Source: JAAXVQ01 sp964604705
Lineage (GTDB): Bacteria; Oederibacteriota; JAAXVQ01
Reading direction: 5' to 3'
Assembly: GCA_964604705.1 (NCBI GenBank)
Contig: CAZSAP010000002.1
Span: 186,001-250,000 of the forward strand
Length of the DNA stretch: 64,000 nucleotides
In this document: positions 32,715 to 41,150 of the stretch, in pieces
How the letters are laid out: each line of letters starts with the position of its first letter
Numbering within the stretch: the stretch's first letter is position 1
Made by a program: the position numbers and the translations under genes
Notes under the pieces: generated by a model
Databases searched by the model: none
Seen by the model: only the letters and a program-made list of their open reading frames with translations
What the model was told of the DNA's origin: nothing

Positions 32715-33200
32715 TTATTCCTCCCGGCTTCGCGCAATGACAATCGCGCCCACAAGCGCGGCCAACAGCACCAGCGAAACCAATTCAAAGGGCAACACGT
32801 ACTCGGTCACCAACAGTTTGCCCAACGTATTCACGCTAATGTCCTGCGTCTCGATGATGCGGGGCTGTCCCAACACCACGCCGCCCAAGAGTGTCACCAG
32901 CGCCAAGCTTACGGCCGCGGCCGTGAACTTCAGTTCGTTGCTCGGCGGCAGGGTCGGTGTGTTGAAGTGTCCGGTCAACATGACCGCAAACACACCCAGC
33001 ACCACCACGGCGCCCACGTACACCAACACCAGGACCAAGGCCATGAACTCCGCGTTGAGCGTGAGCATGAGCCCGGCCACAGCCAGGCTGGCCACGGCCA
33101 GAGCCAAGACCGCATGGAACAAGTTGCGCGTGGTCACCAGGTAGAGGGCCGACACCACGGCCAGCGCGCTAAGCACATAAAAACTCAAAGTGGTCATCAT
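32715..33200 (-). CDS. nuoJ: NADH-quinone oxidoreductase subunit J
   Basis: A 161-residue membrane subunit with five segments, including AEFMALVLVLVYVGAVVVLGVFAVML with the conserved glycine/tyrosine motif YVGAVVVL of the helix that switches to a pi-bulge. The start is set at the first of two ATGs at 33195-33200, with AAGGAG 11 bases upstream; the longer frame runs into the inverted repeat and is unlikely. It is separated from nuoI by 334 bases, unusual within this operon. Confidence 0.94.
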   Translation of the reverse strand: MMTTLSFYVLSALAVVSALYLVTTRNLFHAVLALAVASLAVAGLMLTLNAEFMALVLVLVYVGAVVVLGVFAVMLTGHFNTPTLPPSNELKFTAAAVSLALVTLLGGVVLGQPRIIETQDISVNTLGKLLVTEYVLPFELVSLVLLAALVGAIVIARSREE

Positions 33201-33230
33201 GAAAACATACTCTCCTTCATAAACCCTCTG

Positions 33231-33351
33231 GTGCGGGGCTGATGGCATGGCCACGAAAGACGCTCGCCTGAGACAGGCTCGCTCCGATCGGAAAGCCTTT
33301 TGCGAGAAGGCTTTCCTCTAGGCTTTCGTTTCCATGCCATCAACCCCGCAC
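33231..33351. repeat. Inverted repeat with two inner hairpins between nuoJ and nuoI (first of two)
   Basis: Arms 33231-33250 and 33332-33351 pair at 19 of 20 (left arm GTGCGGGGCTGATGGCATGG). After a 2x2 internal loop the stem continues as ACGAAAG (33253-33259) with CTTTCGT (33323-33329). Inside are a 5-bp hairpin GCCTG/CAGGC (33266-33278) and a perfect 10-bp hairpin, GGAAAGCCTT (33290-33299) with AAGGCTTTCC (33307-33316). It folds as a three-way junction like 7707-7825 and 12741-12847. The 33201-33534 gap carries no gene. Confidence 0.88.
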
Positions 33352-33380
33352 AGAATAGGCTGAAAAACATCTAAAAAATT

Positions 33381-33528
33381 ATCTGCCCCATATCTAGGGT
33401 TTGTGCAGCGGATGCTGGGTCCCGCGCTTGTTTATTCAACGTGGCGTGAACATCATCCTCTTTCTCGACAAATCGTCGTACAACCCCATGCCCATCAGGA
33501 GCAAACAAACCCTAGGTATGGGGCGGAT
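33381..33528. repeat. Second inverted repeat between nuoJ and nuoI
   Basis: Arms 33381-33404 and 33505-33528 pair at 22 of 24, both differences being transitions that would allow G-U pairing in one strand. The left arm begins ATCTGCCCCATATCTAGGG. The 100-base interior holds at least one small hairpin, CAGC/GCTG at 33406-33417. The right arm ends 6 bases before the nuoI stop codon. Confidence 0.85.
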
Positions 33529-33534
33529 TTATCT

Positions 33535-34029
33535 TTAAGCGCTGGGTTGTGCCGGCGCGTCTTTCTTCGCCGGCAGTCCGCCGCGCCACGCTTCGTCAAA
33601 CACCAGGGTTTCCTGCTGGAGATGCAGCACCAGCGTGCTCCGGTCCCGCACCGCGACTTCATGCGTGTGCGTCATGCGAAGCGCATCAAACGGACACGTC
33701 TCCACACAGAGTCCGCAGAACGTGCAGCGTTCCAGATGGAAAATATAATCGTCCAACACTTTCTTCCCGGCCTCATTGGCGCGGGTGGTGATCTCAATGC
33801 TTCCGTTCGGGCAGACCTTCTCGCACATCAGGCACGCGGTGCAGCGGTGTGCCTGCGTCTGCGGATCGCGCGGCATGGCCAGGCGGCCGCGGGTGCGGTC
33901 GGGCCAGATTACGCGCTCTTCGGGGTACTGCACGGTTACGGGCTTGACCAGCATTTGCTTAAACGTAATGCCCAGGCCCTTGGCCAAGCTTACGAACGCA
34001 TCCCAGGATTCTTGAAACATGGTTTGCAC
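33535..34029 (-). CDS. nuoI: NADH-quinone oxidoreductase subunit I
   Basis: A 164-residue ferredoxin-like subunit with two complete [4Fe-4S] motifs, CTACLMCEKVCP and CTFCGLCVETCP, which carry electrons to cluster N2 in NuoB. The N-terminal amphipathic segment (FKQMLVKPVTVQYPEE) is typical. A GTG at 34029 has GAGG upstream; the ATG three codons later is an alternative. The C-terminal 35 residues are Ala/Pro-rich and longer than in many homologues. Confidence 0.96.
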   Translation of the reverse strand: MQTMFQESWDAFVSLAKGLGITFKQMLVKPVTVQYPEERVIWPDRTRGRLAMPRDPQTQAHRCTACLMCEKVCPNGSIEITTRANEAGKKVLDDYIFHLERCTFCGLCVETCPFDALRMTHTHEVAVRDRSTLVLHLQQETLVFDEAWRGGLPAKKDAPAQPSA

Positions 34030-34058
34030 GGTAGTTGCCTCACCTATTCTTTAATGAA

Positions 34059-35099
34059 CTACTTGAACAACACCAGCACCAGGCCGGTGACAATCAAATT
34101 CAAAAACGCCAGCGGGGTTAAGACTTTCCACCCCAGGTCCATCAGCTGATCCGCACGCAAACGCGGGAAGGTCCAACGAAACCACATGAAGATAAACAAA
34201 ATGCCAAAGGTCTTGGCAAAATACCACATCCAGCCCGGGAGGAAAGGACCCTTCCAGCCGCCCAAGAAAAGCGTCACGGCCAAAGCCGAGAGCACGAACA
34301 TGTTCACGTATTCGGCCAGGAAAAAGTACGCAAAGCGCACCCCGCCGTATTCCGTATGAAAACCGGCCGTGAGTTCAGACTCGGCTTCAGGAATGTCAAA
34401 GGGATTGCGGTTGGTCTCGGCCACGGCGGCAATCAAGAAGATCACAAACGCCAGCGGCTGATAGAGTATGTACGGAACCTTCTGCGCTTCGACAATCGTA
34501 GCCAAGTCCATGGACCCGGCCAGCATGATCACACCCAGTACGGACATGACCAACGGCACTTCGTAGGAAATCATCTGCGCGGCTGAGCGCATGCCGCCCA
34601 AGAGCGAGTACTTGTTGCCCGAGCTCCACCCGGCCATGAGAATGCCGATGACCCCGGGCGTGCCAATGGCCAACACATAGAGCAGCCCCAAGTTCACGTG
34701 CGCGGGGATAACCCCGCGATCCATGGGGATTGCGATCAAGGCCATGAAGCCCGGAATGAACACAACATACGGCGCGGCGCGGAAGACCCAGTGATCGGCC
34801 TTGGCCGGAACAAAGGATTCCTTGAGCATGAGCTTGATGACATCGGCAATAACCTGGAGCACGCCATGCCAACCCACGCGCATGGGTCCCAGGCGGGCCT
34901 GCATGTGCGCCGCCACCTTTCGCTCACCGTAGACCAAGATCATGACGATCACGGAGCAGACGGTGAACAGACCCACCATGACCAGGAACGATCCAACCCA
35001 TTCGCCCACAATGGGCGGGAGGCCGATCAAGACTGCGCCCCGGTGCAGTTGTTCCAAACACCAGGTAAAAGCGGCTGCGGGATTAAAAATATAGTTCAT
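34059..35099 (-). CDS. nuoH: NADH-quinone oxidoreductase subunit H
   Basis: A 346-residue membrane subunit with eight or so segments and the conserved quinone-site loop: ERKVAAHMQARLGPMRVG near residue 60, then ETNRNPFDIPEAESELTAGF and EYGGVRFAYFFLAEY. It links the quinone chamber with the membrane arm. The ATG overlaps the nuoD stop (ATGA), and nuoI follows 29 bases on. Confidence 0.97.
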   Translation of the reverse strand: MNYIFNPAAAFTWCLEQLHRGAVLIGLPPIVGEWVGSFLVMVGLFTVCSVIVMILVYGERKVAAHMQARLGPMRVGWHGVLQVIADVIKLMLKESFVPAKADHWVFRAAPYVVFIPGFMALIAIPMDRGVIPAHVNLGLLYVLAIGTPGVIGILMAGWSSGNKYSLLGGMRSAAQMISYEVPLVMSVLGVIMLAGSMDLATIVEAQKVPYILYQPLAFVIFLIAAVAETNRNPFDIPEAESELTAGFHTEYGGVRFAYFFLAEYVNMFVLSALAVTLFLGGWKGPFLPGWMWYFAKTFGILFIFMWFRWTFPRLRADQLMDLGWKVLTPLAFLNLIVTGLVLVLFK

Positions 35100-36238
35100 C
35101 GGTCAATCTCCGGAACAATGAAGTCAATGCTGCCCATAATGGCCACCACGTCGGCCACGTGCACACCCTTAAGCAGCGTGGGCATGACCGCCAGGTTGGC
35201 GAAGCTGGGCACGCGAATGCGGCAACGCGTAGGTTTGGTGGTGTTGTCCGAGACCAGGTAGAACCCTTGAATGCCGCGGCAGGATTCGACGCGGGCATAG
35301 GCCTCGCCCTTCGGCGGTTTAAATACACGCGGCACTTTGGAAACGATCTCCCCTTCCGGGAGTCCGTCCAAGGCTTGCGCAATAATGGCCGCACTCTGGC
35401 GCATCTCTTCCACACGCACCTGATACCGCGCCAGGGAGTCTCCTTCCGGACGCGTGATCACCTGGAACTTGAAGTCAGGATACACGGAGTACGGTTCGGA
35501 CTGGCGCAAGTCGAGCGCCACCCCCGAGCCGCGCAGGTTCGGACCGGTCACGGCAAAGGCGTTCGCCAGGTCCGCGCTCATGACACCCACGTTTTTCATG
35601 CGGGCGATAAAGATCGGATTTTTGGAGAGCAGGTCGTCGTACAGGTCGGGCATTTTTTCGAAATACTTGAGGAAGGCCCGGGTCTTCTCCACAAAGCCCG
35701 CGGGCAGATCGCGGCTCACGCCGCCGATGCGCATGTAGTTAAAGGTCATGCGCTGACCGCAGAGCGCTTCAAACAGATCCAGGACCATTTCGCGTTCGCG
35801 GAAGGTGTAGGTCAGGGGCGTAAAGGCGCCCAAGTCCATGCCCATGGCCCCCAGCCAAATCAAGTGGCTGGTGATGCGCATGAGTTCGCTGACAATGACG
35901 CGCAGATACTCGGCGCGACGCGGCACTTCCACCTGTCCGAGTTTCTCCGAGGCTAGACAGTAGGCCCACTCGTTGAAGAACGCCGAGAGGTAGTCAATGC
36001 GGTCGGAGAGGAAGATGTACTGCGGGTAAGTCAGGGCCTCGCCCATCTTCTCCATGCCGCGGTGCACGTAGCCGAAATCCGGCTGGGCCGAAACCACGCG
36101 CTCGCCGTCGAGCTTCAGGATCAGGCGCAACGCCCCGTGCGTACTCGGGTGCTGCGGCCCCATGTTCAGCGTTACTTCTTCGGTTTTCAGCGCGGCATTT
36201 TCCAGCGCGCCAATGGTTGAGATTTCCATATTTTGCAT
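35096..36238 (-). CDS. nuoD: NADH-quinone oxidoreductase subunit D
   Basis: A 380-residue quinone-binding subunit of the hydrogenase large-subunit fold. Visible are LNMGPQHPSTHGALRLILKL, the DFGYVHRGMEKMGE loop and TGPNLRGSGV, and the conserved C-terminus ending IDFIVPEIDR. No metal-binding cysteines of hydrogenases are present, as expected for NuoD. GGAG lies 10 bases before the ATG; the gene starts 5 bases after the nuoC stop. NuoC and NuoD are separate here, not fused. Confidence 0.97.
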   Translation of the reverse strand: MQNMEISTIGALENAALKTEEVTLNMGPQHPSTHGALRLILKLDGERVVSAQPDFGYVHRGMEKMGEALTYPQYIFLSDRIDYLSAFFNEWAYCLASEKLGQVEVPRRAEYLRVIVSELMRITSHLIWLGAMGMDLGAFTPLTYTFREREMVLDLFEALCGQRMTFNYMRIGGVSRDLPAGFVEKTRAFLKYFEKMPDLYDDLLSKNPIFIARMKNVGVMSADLANAFAVTGPNLRGSGVALDLRQSEPYSVYPDFKFQVITRPEGDSLARYQVRVEEMRQSAAIIAQALDGLPEGEIVSKVPRVFKPPKGEAYARVESCRGIQGFYLVSDNTTKPTRCRIRVPSFANLAVMPTLLKGVHVADVVAIMGSIDFIVPEIDR

Positions 36239-36243
36239 GCGCC

Positions 36244-36702
36244 TTACGCTCCTGGACGCTTCAACAGTTTGTCATCCGAATAATCCTTGCGCAGCGGATG
36301 CCCGACCCATTCTTCGGGCAGGAGGATCCGGCGCAGGTCCGGGTGACCGACAAAGCGGATTCCGTACATGTCGAACACTTCACGCTCGTACCAATTGGCA
36401 ATGCCGTACACGTCCACCAGCGAAGGCGCTTCGCACGCAGCCTTGGGCACCGGCGCCTTCACGGTCAGGCGTTGGCGCACATCCGCACTGCTGACCAAAT
36501 GCAGCACAAGGACAAACTGCTCGCCGTCTTCGTAGGCGGTATAATCTTCACATACATCCGCACCCATGCCTTTCAAGGTACGCGTGGCCTCGGGCAAGAG
36601 CTGGGCGTTGGCCAGCACCACGGCCGGACCGAATCCACCTTGTTCTTCCACCGTGGCCTGCGGAAAGGCCTGGCGCAAACTCTCAACGGTTAGCGTGCTC
36701 AT
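36244..36702 (-). CDS. nuoC: NADH-quinone oxidoreductase subunit C
   Basis: A 152-residue peripheral subunit with the family signature WYEREVFDMYGIRFVGHPDL and the closing HPLRKDY. It contacts NuoD and NuoI at the junction of the two arms. The ATG overlaps the nuoB stop (ATGA). The length is at the shorter end for NuoC. Confidence 0.96.
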   Translation of the reverse strand: MSTLTVESLRQAFPQATVEEQGGFGPAVVLANAQLLPEATRTLKGMGADVCEDYTAYEDGEQFVLVLHLVSSADVRQRLTVKAPVPKAACEAPSLVDVYGIANWYEREVFDMYGIRFVGHPDLRRILLPEEWVGHPLRKDYSDDKLLKRPGA

Positions 36703-37229
36703 GCAGCCTGCCCTCCTTTGGGACGACGGCCGGGCAAACGCTCTTCAGCAATTTTCTTTTCAAGTTCCAAAATGCCATTCAACAAAGCTTCAGGTTTCGG
36801 TGGGCAACCGGGAATGTAAATGTCCACGGGGATCAACTGATCCACACCCCGGACCGTGCCGTAGGAATCATAATAAAAAGGACCGCCCGAGGTCGCGCAC
36901 GCGCCCATGGCGATCACGTAACGCGGTTCGGCCATTTGTTCGTACAAGCGCTGAATCCGGGGCGCCATCTTCCAGCACACGGTCCCGGCCACCACCATCA
37001 TGTCCGCCTGGCGCGGGGTGGCGCGCAAGACTTCGTTGCCCAGACGCGCCCAGTCGTAACGCGGAGCGCCGGTGGCAAACATTTCAAACGCACAGCACGA
37101 CAAGCCGAAGGTGAGCGGCCAGAGTGAATTTTTCCGTCCCCAGTTGATGAAAAACTCCGCGGTGGTCAGGGCAATGCCGCCGCCGGGAAACTTTTCCGTG
37201 AACCCAACCAAATTCTCGACTACTGCCAT
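36699..37229 (-). CDS. nuoB: NADH-quinone oxidoreductase subunit B
   Basis: A 176-residue subunit holding cluster N2. The four ligands are visible: the adjacent pair in GLSCCAFEM, then MGACATSGG and YIPGCPPKPE. AAGGAG lies 7 bases before the ATG. It overlaps nuoA by 10 bases. Confidence 0.97.
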   Translation of the reverse strand: MAVVENLVGFTEKFPGGGIALTTAEFFINWGRKNSLWPLTFGLSCCAFEMFATGAPRYDWARLGNEVLRATPRQADMMVVAGTVCWKMAPRIQRLYEQMAEPRYVIAMGACATSGGPFYYDSYGTVRGVDQLIPVDIYIPGCPPKPEALLNGILELEKKIAEERLPGRRPKGGQAA

Positions 37230-37582
37230 TTTAAGACTCCTTTACGCCAGGCATACGCCAGGCCCAGCAACAGGATAACCACGAACAGCATCATTTCCAC
37301 AAACACATACAATCCCAGCTGCCGAAACACCACGGCCACGGGAAAGAGAAAAATCGCTTCCACGTCAAACACCACAAAGACAATGGCAAACAAATAGAAC
37401 AAGGTACGAAAACGGACCTGATCCGTGCCCACCGTGGGCTCACCGCATTCGTACGTCTCCAGCTTGACCGGACTCATGTTGTGCGGGCGGCCCATCCAGG
37501 AGATAACCATCCCCACCACCAAGCAAAACAACCCCACGGCCAGGGCCATGACCATATTTGCATACGCGCCCAAGGATTCCAC
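37220..37582 (-). CDS. nuoA: NADH-quinone oxidoreductase subunit A
   Basis: A 120-residue membrane subunit with three segments and the conserved loop YECGEPTVG followed by FYLFAIVFVVFDVEAIFLFP. It begins the operon nuoABCDHIJKLMN. AGGAGG at 37591-37596 lies 8 bases before the GTG at 37582 but only 2 before the GTG at 37588, so the inner GTG is the likely start. A hairpin (37602-37627) lies just upstream of the ribosome site. No nuoE, nuoF or nuoG is in the operon. Confidence 0.94.
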   Translation of the reverse strand: MESLGAYANMVMALAVGLFCLVVGMVISWMGRPHNMSPVKLETYECGEPTVGTDQVRFRTLFYLFAIVFVVFDVEAIFLFPVAVVFRQLGLYVFVEMMLFVVILLLGLAYAWRKGVLKWQ

Positions 37583-37601
37583 GCTCACGTCCTCCTACCT
37601 A

Positions 37602-37627
37602 GTTGTGTGTGCCACAGCGCACACAAC
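37602..37627 (-). promoter_or_regulatory. Leader hairpin before nuoA
   Basis: GTTGTGTG with CACACAAC, extended by GC pairs, forms an 11-bp stem with one wobble around a TGTG loop, 5 bases before the AGGAGG of nuoA on the minus strand. There is no U-run, so it is not a simple terminator. It may shape access to the ribosome site or protect the transcript end. Confidence 0.5.
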
Positions 37628-37758
37628 AGAGCATTTGAGATTCGAAAACAGAAAGTATAGACGCTCACATGCGTTCCACTTTCCACTTTCTATTTTCAAG
37701 TTTTTACCTAACCTGCACCTACAGGATATCGTTTGATCGGCTATCCCGCCCCGCGTTG

Positions 37759-38727
37759 TTAATGATCCCGCTCAACGGCAAACTGCACCAACTCCAACAT
37801 CTGGCGCTTGGCCTCGGACATGGGCAGCACCCGCAGCGCACCTTCGGCTTTCTTGGCGTACGACGTCGCCAACGCTCGGCAACGATCCATGGCCCCGCCT
37901 GCTTCCAGCAAGGTCCGCAATACCCGCATGCGCGGCTTACGGCTTTTCAACTCTTTTACCAACGCTTGACGCTGGGCTCCGCGCAGCATGTCCAACCCGT
38001 AAATCATGGGCAAGGTAACCCGCCCGTCCTTCACATCCAGGCCGACCGGCTTGCCTACCTTTTTCTTCTTGCCCACGACATCCAAGATATCGTCTTGAAT
38101 CTGAAAGGCCATGCCAAAGGCTCGGCCGTACTCGGCCAGGCTGCGTCCCAACCCGGGCTTGGCCTGCGCGGCCATGGCTCCGGCTTCGCAGGAGGCGGCC
38201 AGCAAACTCGCGGTCTTGTTGGAAATCATCTCCAAATACTCCACGGGTTTCATGCGAATATTCCGTAAAAACTTCATTTCCTGAATCTCGCCAAAACACA
38301 CCTGGGTTGCGGCCTTGGCCACGATCTTCCCCACCGGTGTAGGCAACTCATCCAACAATAAATTCATAGACTGCGCAAACAGATAATCTCCGACCAAAAC
38401 AGCCGTCTCGTTGCCAAACCGTGCGTTAAGCGTAACCCGGTGGCGGCGCTGTTCGGCTTGATCGATCACATCATCATGCACCAAGGTGGCCTGATGCAAA
38501 AGTTCCATGGCCGCAGCCAACCGCTCCACCCGTGGATGCAAGCGACCGGTCGCAGCCGCCGACAGCACGACCAAACGCGCCCGGAGGCGTTTCCCCCGAG
38601 TCGCAGCCGTATGCTGTAAAAAACGGCGTACAAAGATATCGCTCGACATGAGTCGGGTGTCAATGTGCTTCTCAATACGCGTTATGGCGGTTGCCAGTAT
38701 TTTTTTAACCGCAGTCTCGCTGCGCAT
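37759..38727 (-). CDS. Polyprenyl synthetase (long-chain prenyl diphosphate synthase)
   Basis: A 322-residue prenyl transferase. The first Asp-rich motif is LVHDDVIDQAEQRR and the second is FQIQDDILDVVGKKKKVGK; GKRLRARLVVL near residue 50 binds diphosphate. The small residue layout before the first motif fits a long-chain enzyme, such as the one that makes a quinone side chain, which would suit the neighbouring nuo genes, but chain length is not certain. The ATG at 38727 follows GAGGGATT. It is 170 bases upstream of nuoA on the same strand. Confidence 0.92.
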   Translation of the reverse strand: MRSETAVKKILATAITRIEKHIDTRLMSSDIFVRRFLQHTAATRGKRLRARLVVLSAAATGRLHPRVERLAAAMELLHQATLVHDDVIDQAEQRRHRVTLNARFGNETAVLVGDYLFAQSMNLLLDELPTPVGKIVAKAATQVCFGEIQEMKFLRNIRMKPVEYLEMISNKTASLLAASCEAGAMAAQAKPGLGRSLAEYGRAFGMAFQIQDDILDVVGKKKKVGKPVGLDVKDGRVTLPMIYGLDMLRGAQRQALVKELKSRKPRMRVLRTLLEAGGAMDRCRALATSYAKKAEGALRVLPMSEAKRQMLELVQFAVERDH

Positions 38728-38924
38728 AATCCCTCGATTGAACATAAAAACGCTCGGTCAAACCGACAAAAATCGCCGCCAAAAACAGGCTGGCATCCTA
38801 CCAAATTTTTCACAAAACTGTCAATTGGAAAGCGACCTCGGATTAACCACATGGTTAGACGAAAAGGTTAAAGTCAAAACAACTTTAAAAAAAGCAGGTT
38901 CGGACCCATAAACGAGTCAGATGG

Positions 38925-38970
38925 CAAAAATAAGCCAGCCTCTAATATACCGATTTATATCCGAGGCTGG
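38925..38970 (-). terminator. Rho-independent terminator after the LOG gene
   Basis: On the minus strand CCAGCCTC and GAGGCTGG (outer 8-bp stem, 38935-38970, with further A-T pairing inside) are followed by CTTATTTTTG. It lies just after the LOG stop codon at 38978. Confidence 0.75.
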
Positions 38971-38977
38971 TTATGCT

Positions 38978-39706
38978 TTAAAAATTGGACTTTCCGTTTT
39001 TGGGTTGTACGGCTTTCTTTACCGCCCGGAGAATCTGTTTGGGATCATCCATAATCTTGAACATGGATAAATCCTCAGGTGCAATCATTTGATGTTTCAG
39101 CATGGTGGAACGCAACCAGTCAATCAAACCGGTCCAATATTCCTTCCCCACCAAAATCACTGGAAAATGCCTAATTTTGTTGGTTTGGATCAGGGTTAGG
39201 ACCTCAAAACATTCATCCATGGTCCCAAATCCGCCCGGCATGATGATCACGGCTTTGGCTTGTTTGATGAACATGACCTTGCGGACGAAAAAATAGCGGA
39301 AACCCACCTGAAAATTCACGTACGGATTAACCTTTTGTTCCATGGGCAACTCAATGTTCATGCCTACGGACATGCCGCCGGCATCCATCGCTCCGCGGTT
39401 GGCGGCCTCCATGAGTCCTGGCCCTCCCCCGGTAATCACGGAAAAACCGCTTTTAGCTAACAAATATCCGATTTCCTGCGCCAATTTATAATACGGTTCT
39501 TCGGGCCGGGTGCGGGCGGATCCGAACACCGTTACCGCCGGTTCGATCTGCGATAAAAATTCAAAGCCATCCACAAACTCGGACATAATGCGGAACACGC
39601 GCCAGGAGTCTTCATCGTACAGGCTATCCCGGTGTCCCACCGCACGATTGGCTTTTGGGTTCAACTTCTGGGCAAACTTAGCGATGTTATGGGAAATGGA
39701 TTTCAT
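38978..39706 (-). CDS. LOG family (TIGR00730-type) protein
   Basis: A 242-residue Rossmann-like protein with the LOG motif pair: FSVITGGGPGLMEAANRGA (nucleotide binding) and MPGGFGTMDECFE (PGGxGTxxE). Members hydrolyse nucleoside 5'-monophosphates by removing ribose phosphate, as in cytokinin activation in plants; many bacterial ones have an uncertain role. An N-terminal extension of about 50 residues precedes the core. The ATG overlaps the folD stop by 4 bases. Confidence 0.92.
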   Translation of the reverse strand: MKSISHNIAKFAQKLNPKANRAVGHRDSLYDEDSWRVFRIMSEFVDGFEFLSQIEPAVTVFGSARTRPEEPYYKLAQEIGYLLAKSGFSVITGGGPGLMEAANRGAMDAGGMSVGMNIELPMEQKVNPYVNFQVGFRYFFVRKVMFIKQAKAVIIMPGGFGTMDECFEVLTLIQTNKIRHFPVILVGKEYWTGLIDWLRSTMLKHQMIAPEDLSMFKIMDDPKQILRAVKKAVQPKNGKSNF

Positions 39707-40569
39707 GAACGTGTTCCTCCTGTTAGGCGTTGCCGAGCCGCTAAAACCGTGTTGGCCATCAATTGGGCAATGGTCATGGGACCCACACCCCCAGGAACCG
39801 GAGAAACAAACGCCGCACGCTCACGCACCGCGTCAAACTCCACATCCCCGCAGAGTTTATCATTTACTTTGCTGGTGCCTACATCCAAAACCAAAGCCCC
39901 CGGCTTCACCCAATCCCCACGCACACATCCTGGCTGCCCTACGGCCACCACTAAGACGTCGGCTTGGCGGCATTCGGCAGCCAAGTCGGCCGTGCGGGAG
40001 TGACAAACCGTCACGGTGGCGTTTTCCTGCAACAAGAGCATGGCCATGGGCTTGCCGACCAAGTTCGAACGTCCCACGACCACGGCTTTCTTGCCTTTAA
40101 GCGAAACGCCGGTACTGCGGATCATCTCCATTACTCCGGCAGGCGTGCAGGAAACCATGGTCGGCTGACCCGAGAATAGCCGACCCAAGTTGTACGGATG
40201 CAATCCGTCAACATCCTTGGCCGGATCCATGGCCTCGACCACACGGTTGAAGGAAATCTGCTTGGGCACGGGAGACTGGACCAAAATGCCATCCACTTCC
40301 GGACGCTGGTTTAATTCGGAAATAAGCGTGAGCAACTCAAGCTCTGTGGTGGTTCCCGGCAGGTCGTAGGAAAACGACTCAATACCCAACTCCCCGCAGA
40401 TCCGGCGCTTGTTCCGAACATACACCTGCGAACCCGGGTCCTCGCCGACCAAGATCACCGCCAAGCCCGGTGCGCGTCCATGGCGGGCTTTAAGTTCCGA
40501 AATCTCAAGTGCTAATTTTGCGCGCACGGACGCAGCCAGCGCCTTACCATCTATAATCGTTGCAGCCAC
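39703..40569 (-). CDS. folD: Bifunctional methylenetetrahydrofolate dehydrogenase/cyclohydrolase FolD
   Basis: A 288-residue enzyme. Lys of the active site is in YVRNKRRICGELGI, then GILVQSPVPKQIS, the NADP-binding VVGRSNLVGKPMAMLL, and PVPGGVGPMTIAQLM at the C-terminus. It interconverts methylene-, methenyl- and formyl-tetrahydrofolate, which connects to the MTHFR fusion and folP further on. The GTG at 40569, 9 bases after AAAGGAG, is the likely start; a 20-residue extension in the open frame has no site. Confidence 0.95.
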   Translation of the reverse strand: MAATIIDGKALAASVRAKLALEISELKARHGRAPGLAVILVGEDPGSQVYVRNKRRICGELGIESFSYDLPGTTTELELLTLISELNQRPEVDGILVQSPVPKQISFNRVVEAMDPAKDVDGLHPYNLGRLFSGQPTMVSCTPAGVMEMIRSTGVSLKGKKAVVVGRSNLVGKPMAMLLLQENATVTVCHSRTADLAAECRQADVLVVAVGQPGCVRGDWVKPGALVLDVGTSKVNDKLCGDVEFDAVRERAAFVSPVPGGVGPMTIAQLMANTVLAARQRLTGGTRS

Positions 40570-40793
40570 AGGAACATACTCCTTTAACAAACTCTTTGTC
40601 GTGTTTGACAGAGGCTCGGGTCCATCCAACCACCTATTGGTTCATGCGTTAAAAACTCTGCATCTGCAGTATCGGCAGGCAGAGAAAATAATCGATTGTT
40701 TTCAAGCGGAATTGCGCACAGACAAGCCTTGAACATCCTGAGGTTGATATCCCTGGACACAAAGCCTCGGCCTCTACGCAAGGTATTTGTATG

Positions 40794-41150
40794 TTACAGA
40801 AGAATGTTGGGCCCCAGGTTCATCAAGTATTCCATAATCGCTTCGTGTTGGTCAGGATCCACGTTCATGAATTCCAATCCGGCCGTGGACCACGCCTTTT
40901 TGTGTTCACTCCAACACACCCTTGCTTCTACGTTAAGTGTCGTCTGGGTATTGGGCAAGGTAAAGCTAAGTTGCAAAAGTTCACTTTTGTTCAACGGCAC
41001 ATTGGCTTCCAGCAGCATGCCTTCCGGTGTGAGGTTCTTAACCACACCCTGCAACTCCTGCTCCGGCCCTTGGTCCTTACGCAAACGCTCCAACATAAAA
41101 AAAACCGGAACGCGCGGTATTCGTCGACGATCGTCCTGAGCCTTACTCAC
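40794..41150 (-). CDS. PilZ domain protein
   Basis: A 118-residue protein with the PilZ fold. The c-di-GMP-binding arginines fall in DDRRRIPRVPVFF (RxxxR type), and the second motif is degenerate (VVKNLTPEGMLLEA in place of the D/NxSxxG pattern). It ends in a longer helical tail. It begins at a GTG directly after the stop of the receiver-like gene, with GGAGG 10 bases upstream, so the pair is co-expressed. A role in surface behaviour or envelope control is inferred only. Confidence 0.8.
   Translation of the reverse strand: MSKAQDDRRRIPRVPVFFMLERLRKDQGPEQELQGVVKNLTPEGMLLEANVPLNKSELLQLSFTLPNTQTTLNVEARVCWSEHKKAWSTAGLEFMNVDPDQHEAIMEYLMNLGPNILL

Noticed and set aside
7707..33528. Reading the long inverted repeats as integron attC sites
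   Set aside because: They do not show the expected GTTRRRY-type core sites, and no integrase or cassette-like gene order accompanies them.
37640..37700. A TATACT box that could serve as a nuo promoter on the minus strand
   Set aside because: No acceptable -35 sequence lies at 16-18 bases, so it is not listed as a promoter.
40609..40772. A weak inverted arrangement around 40609-40635 and 40740-40772 upstream of folD
   Set aside because: Only short pieces (AGGCT, GGTCCA, AACC) pair and large bulges are needed, so it is not comparable with the five strong elements.
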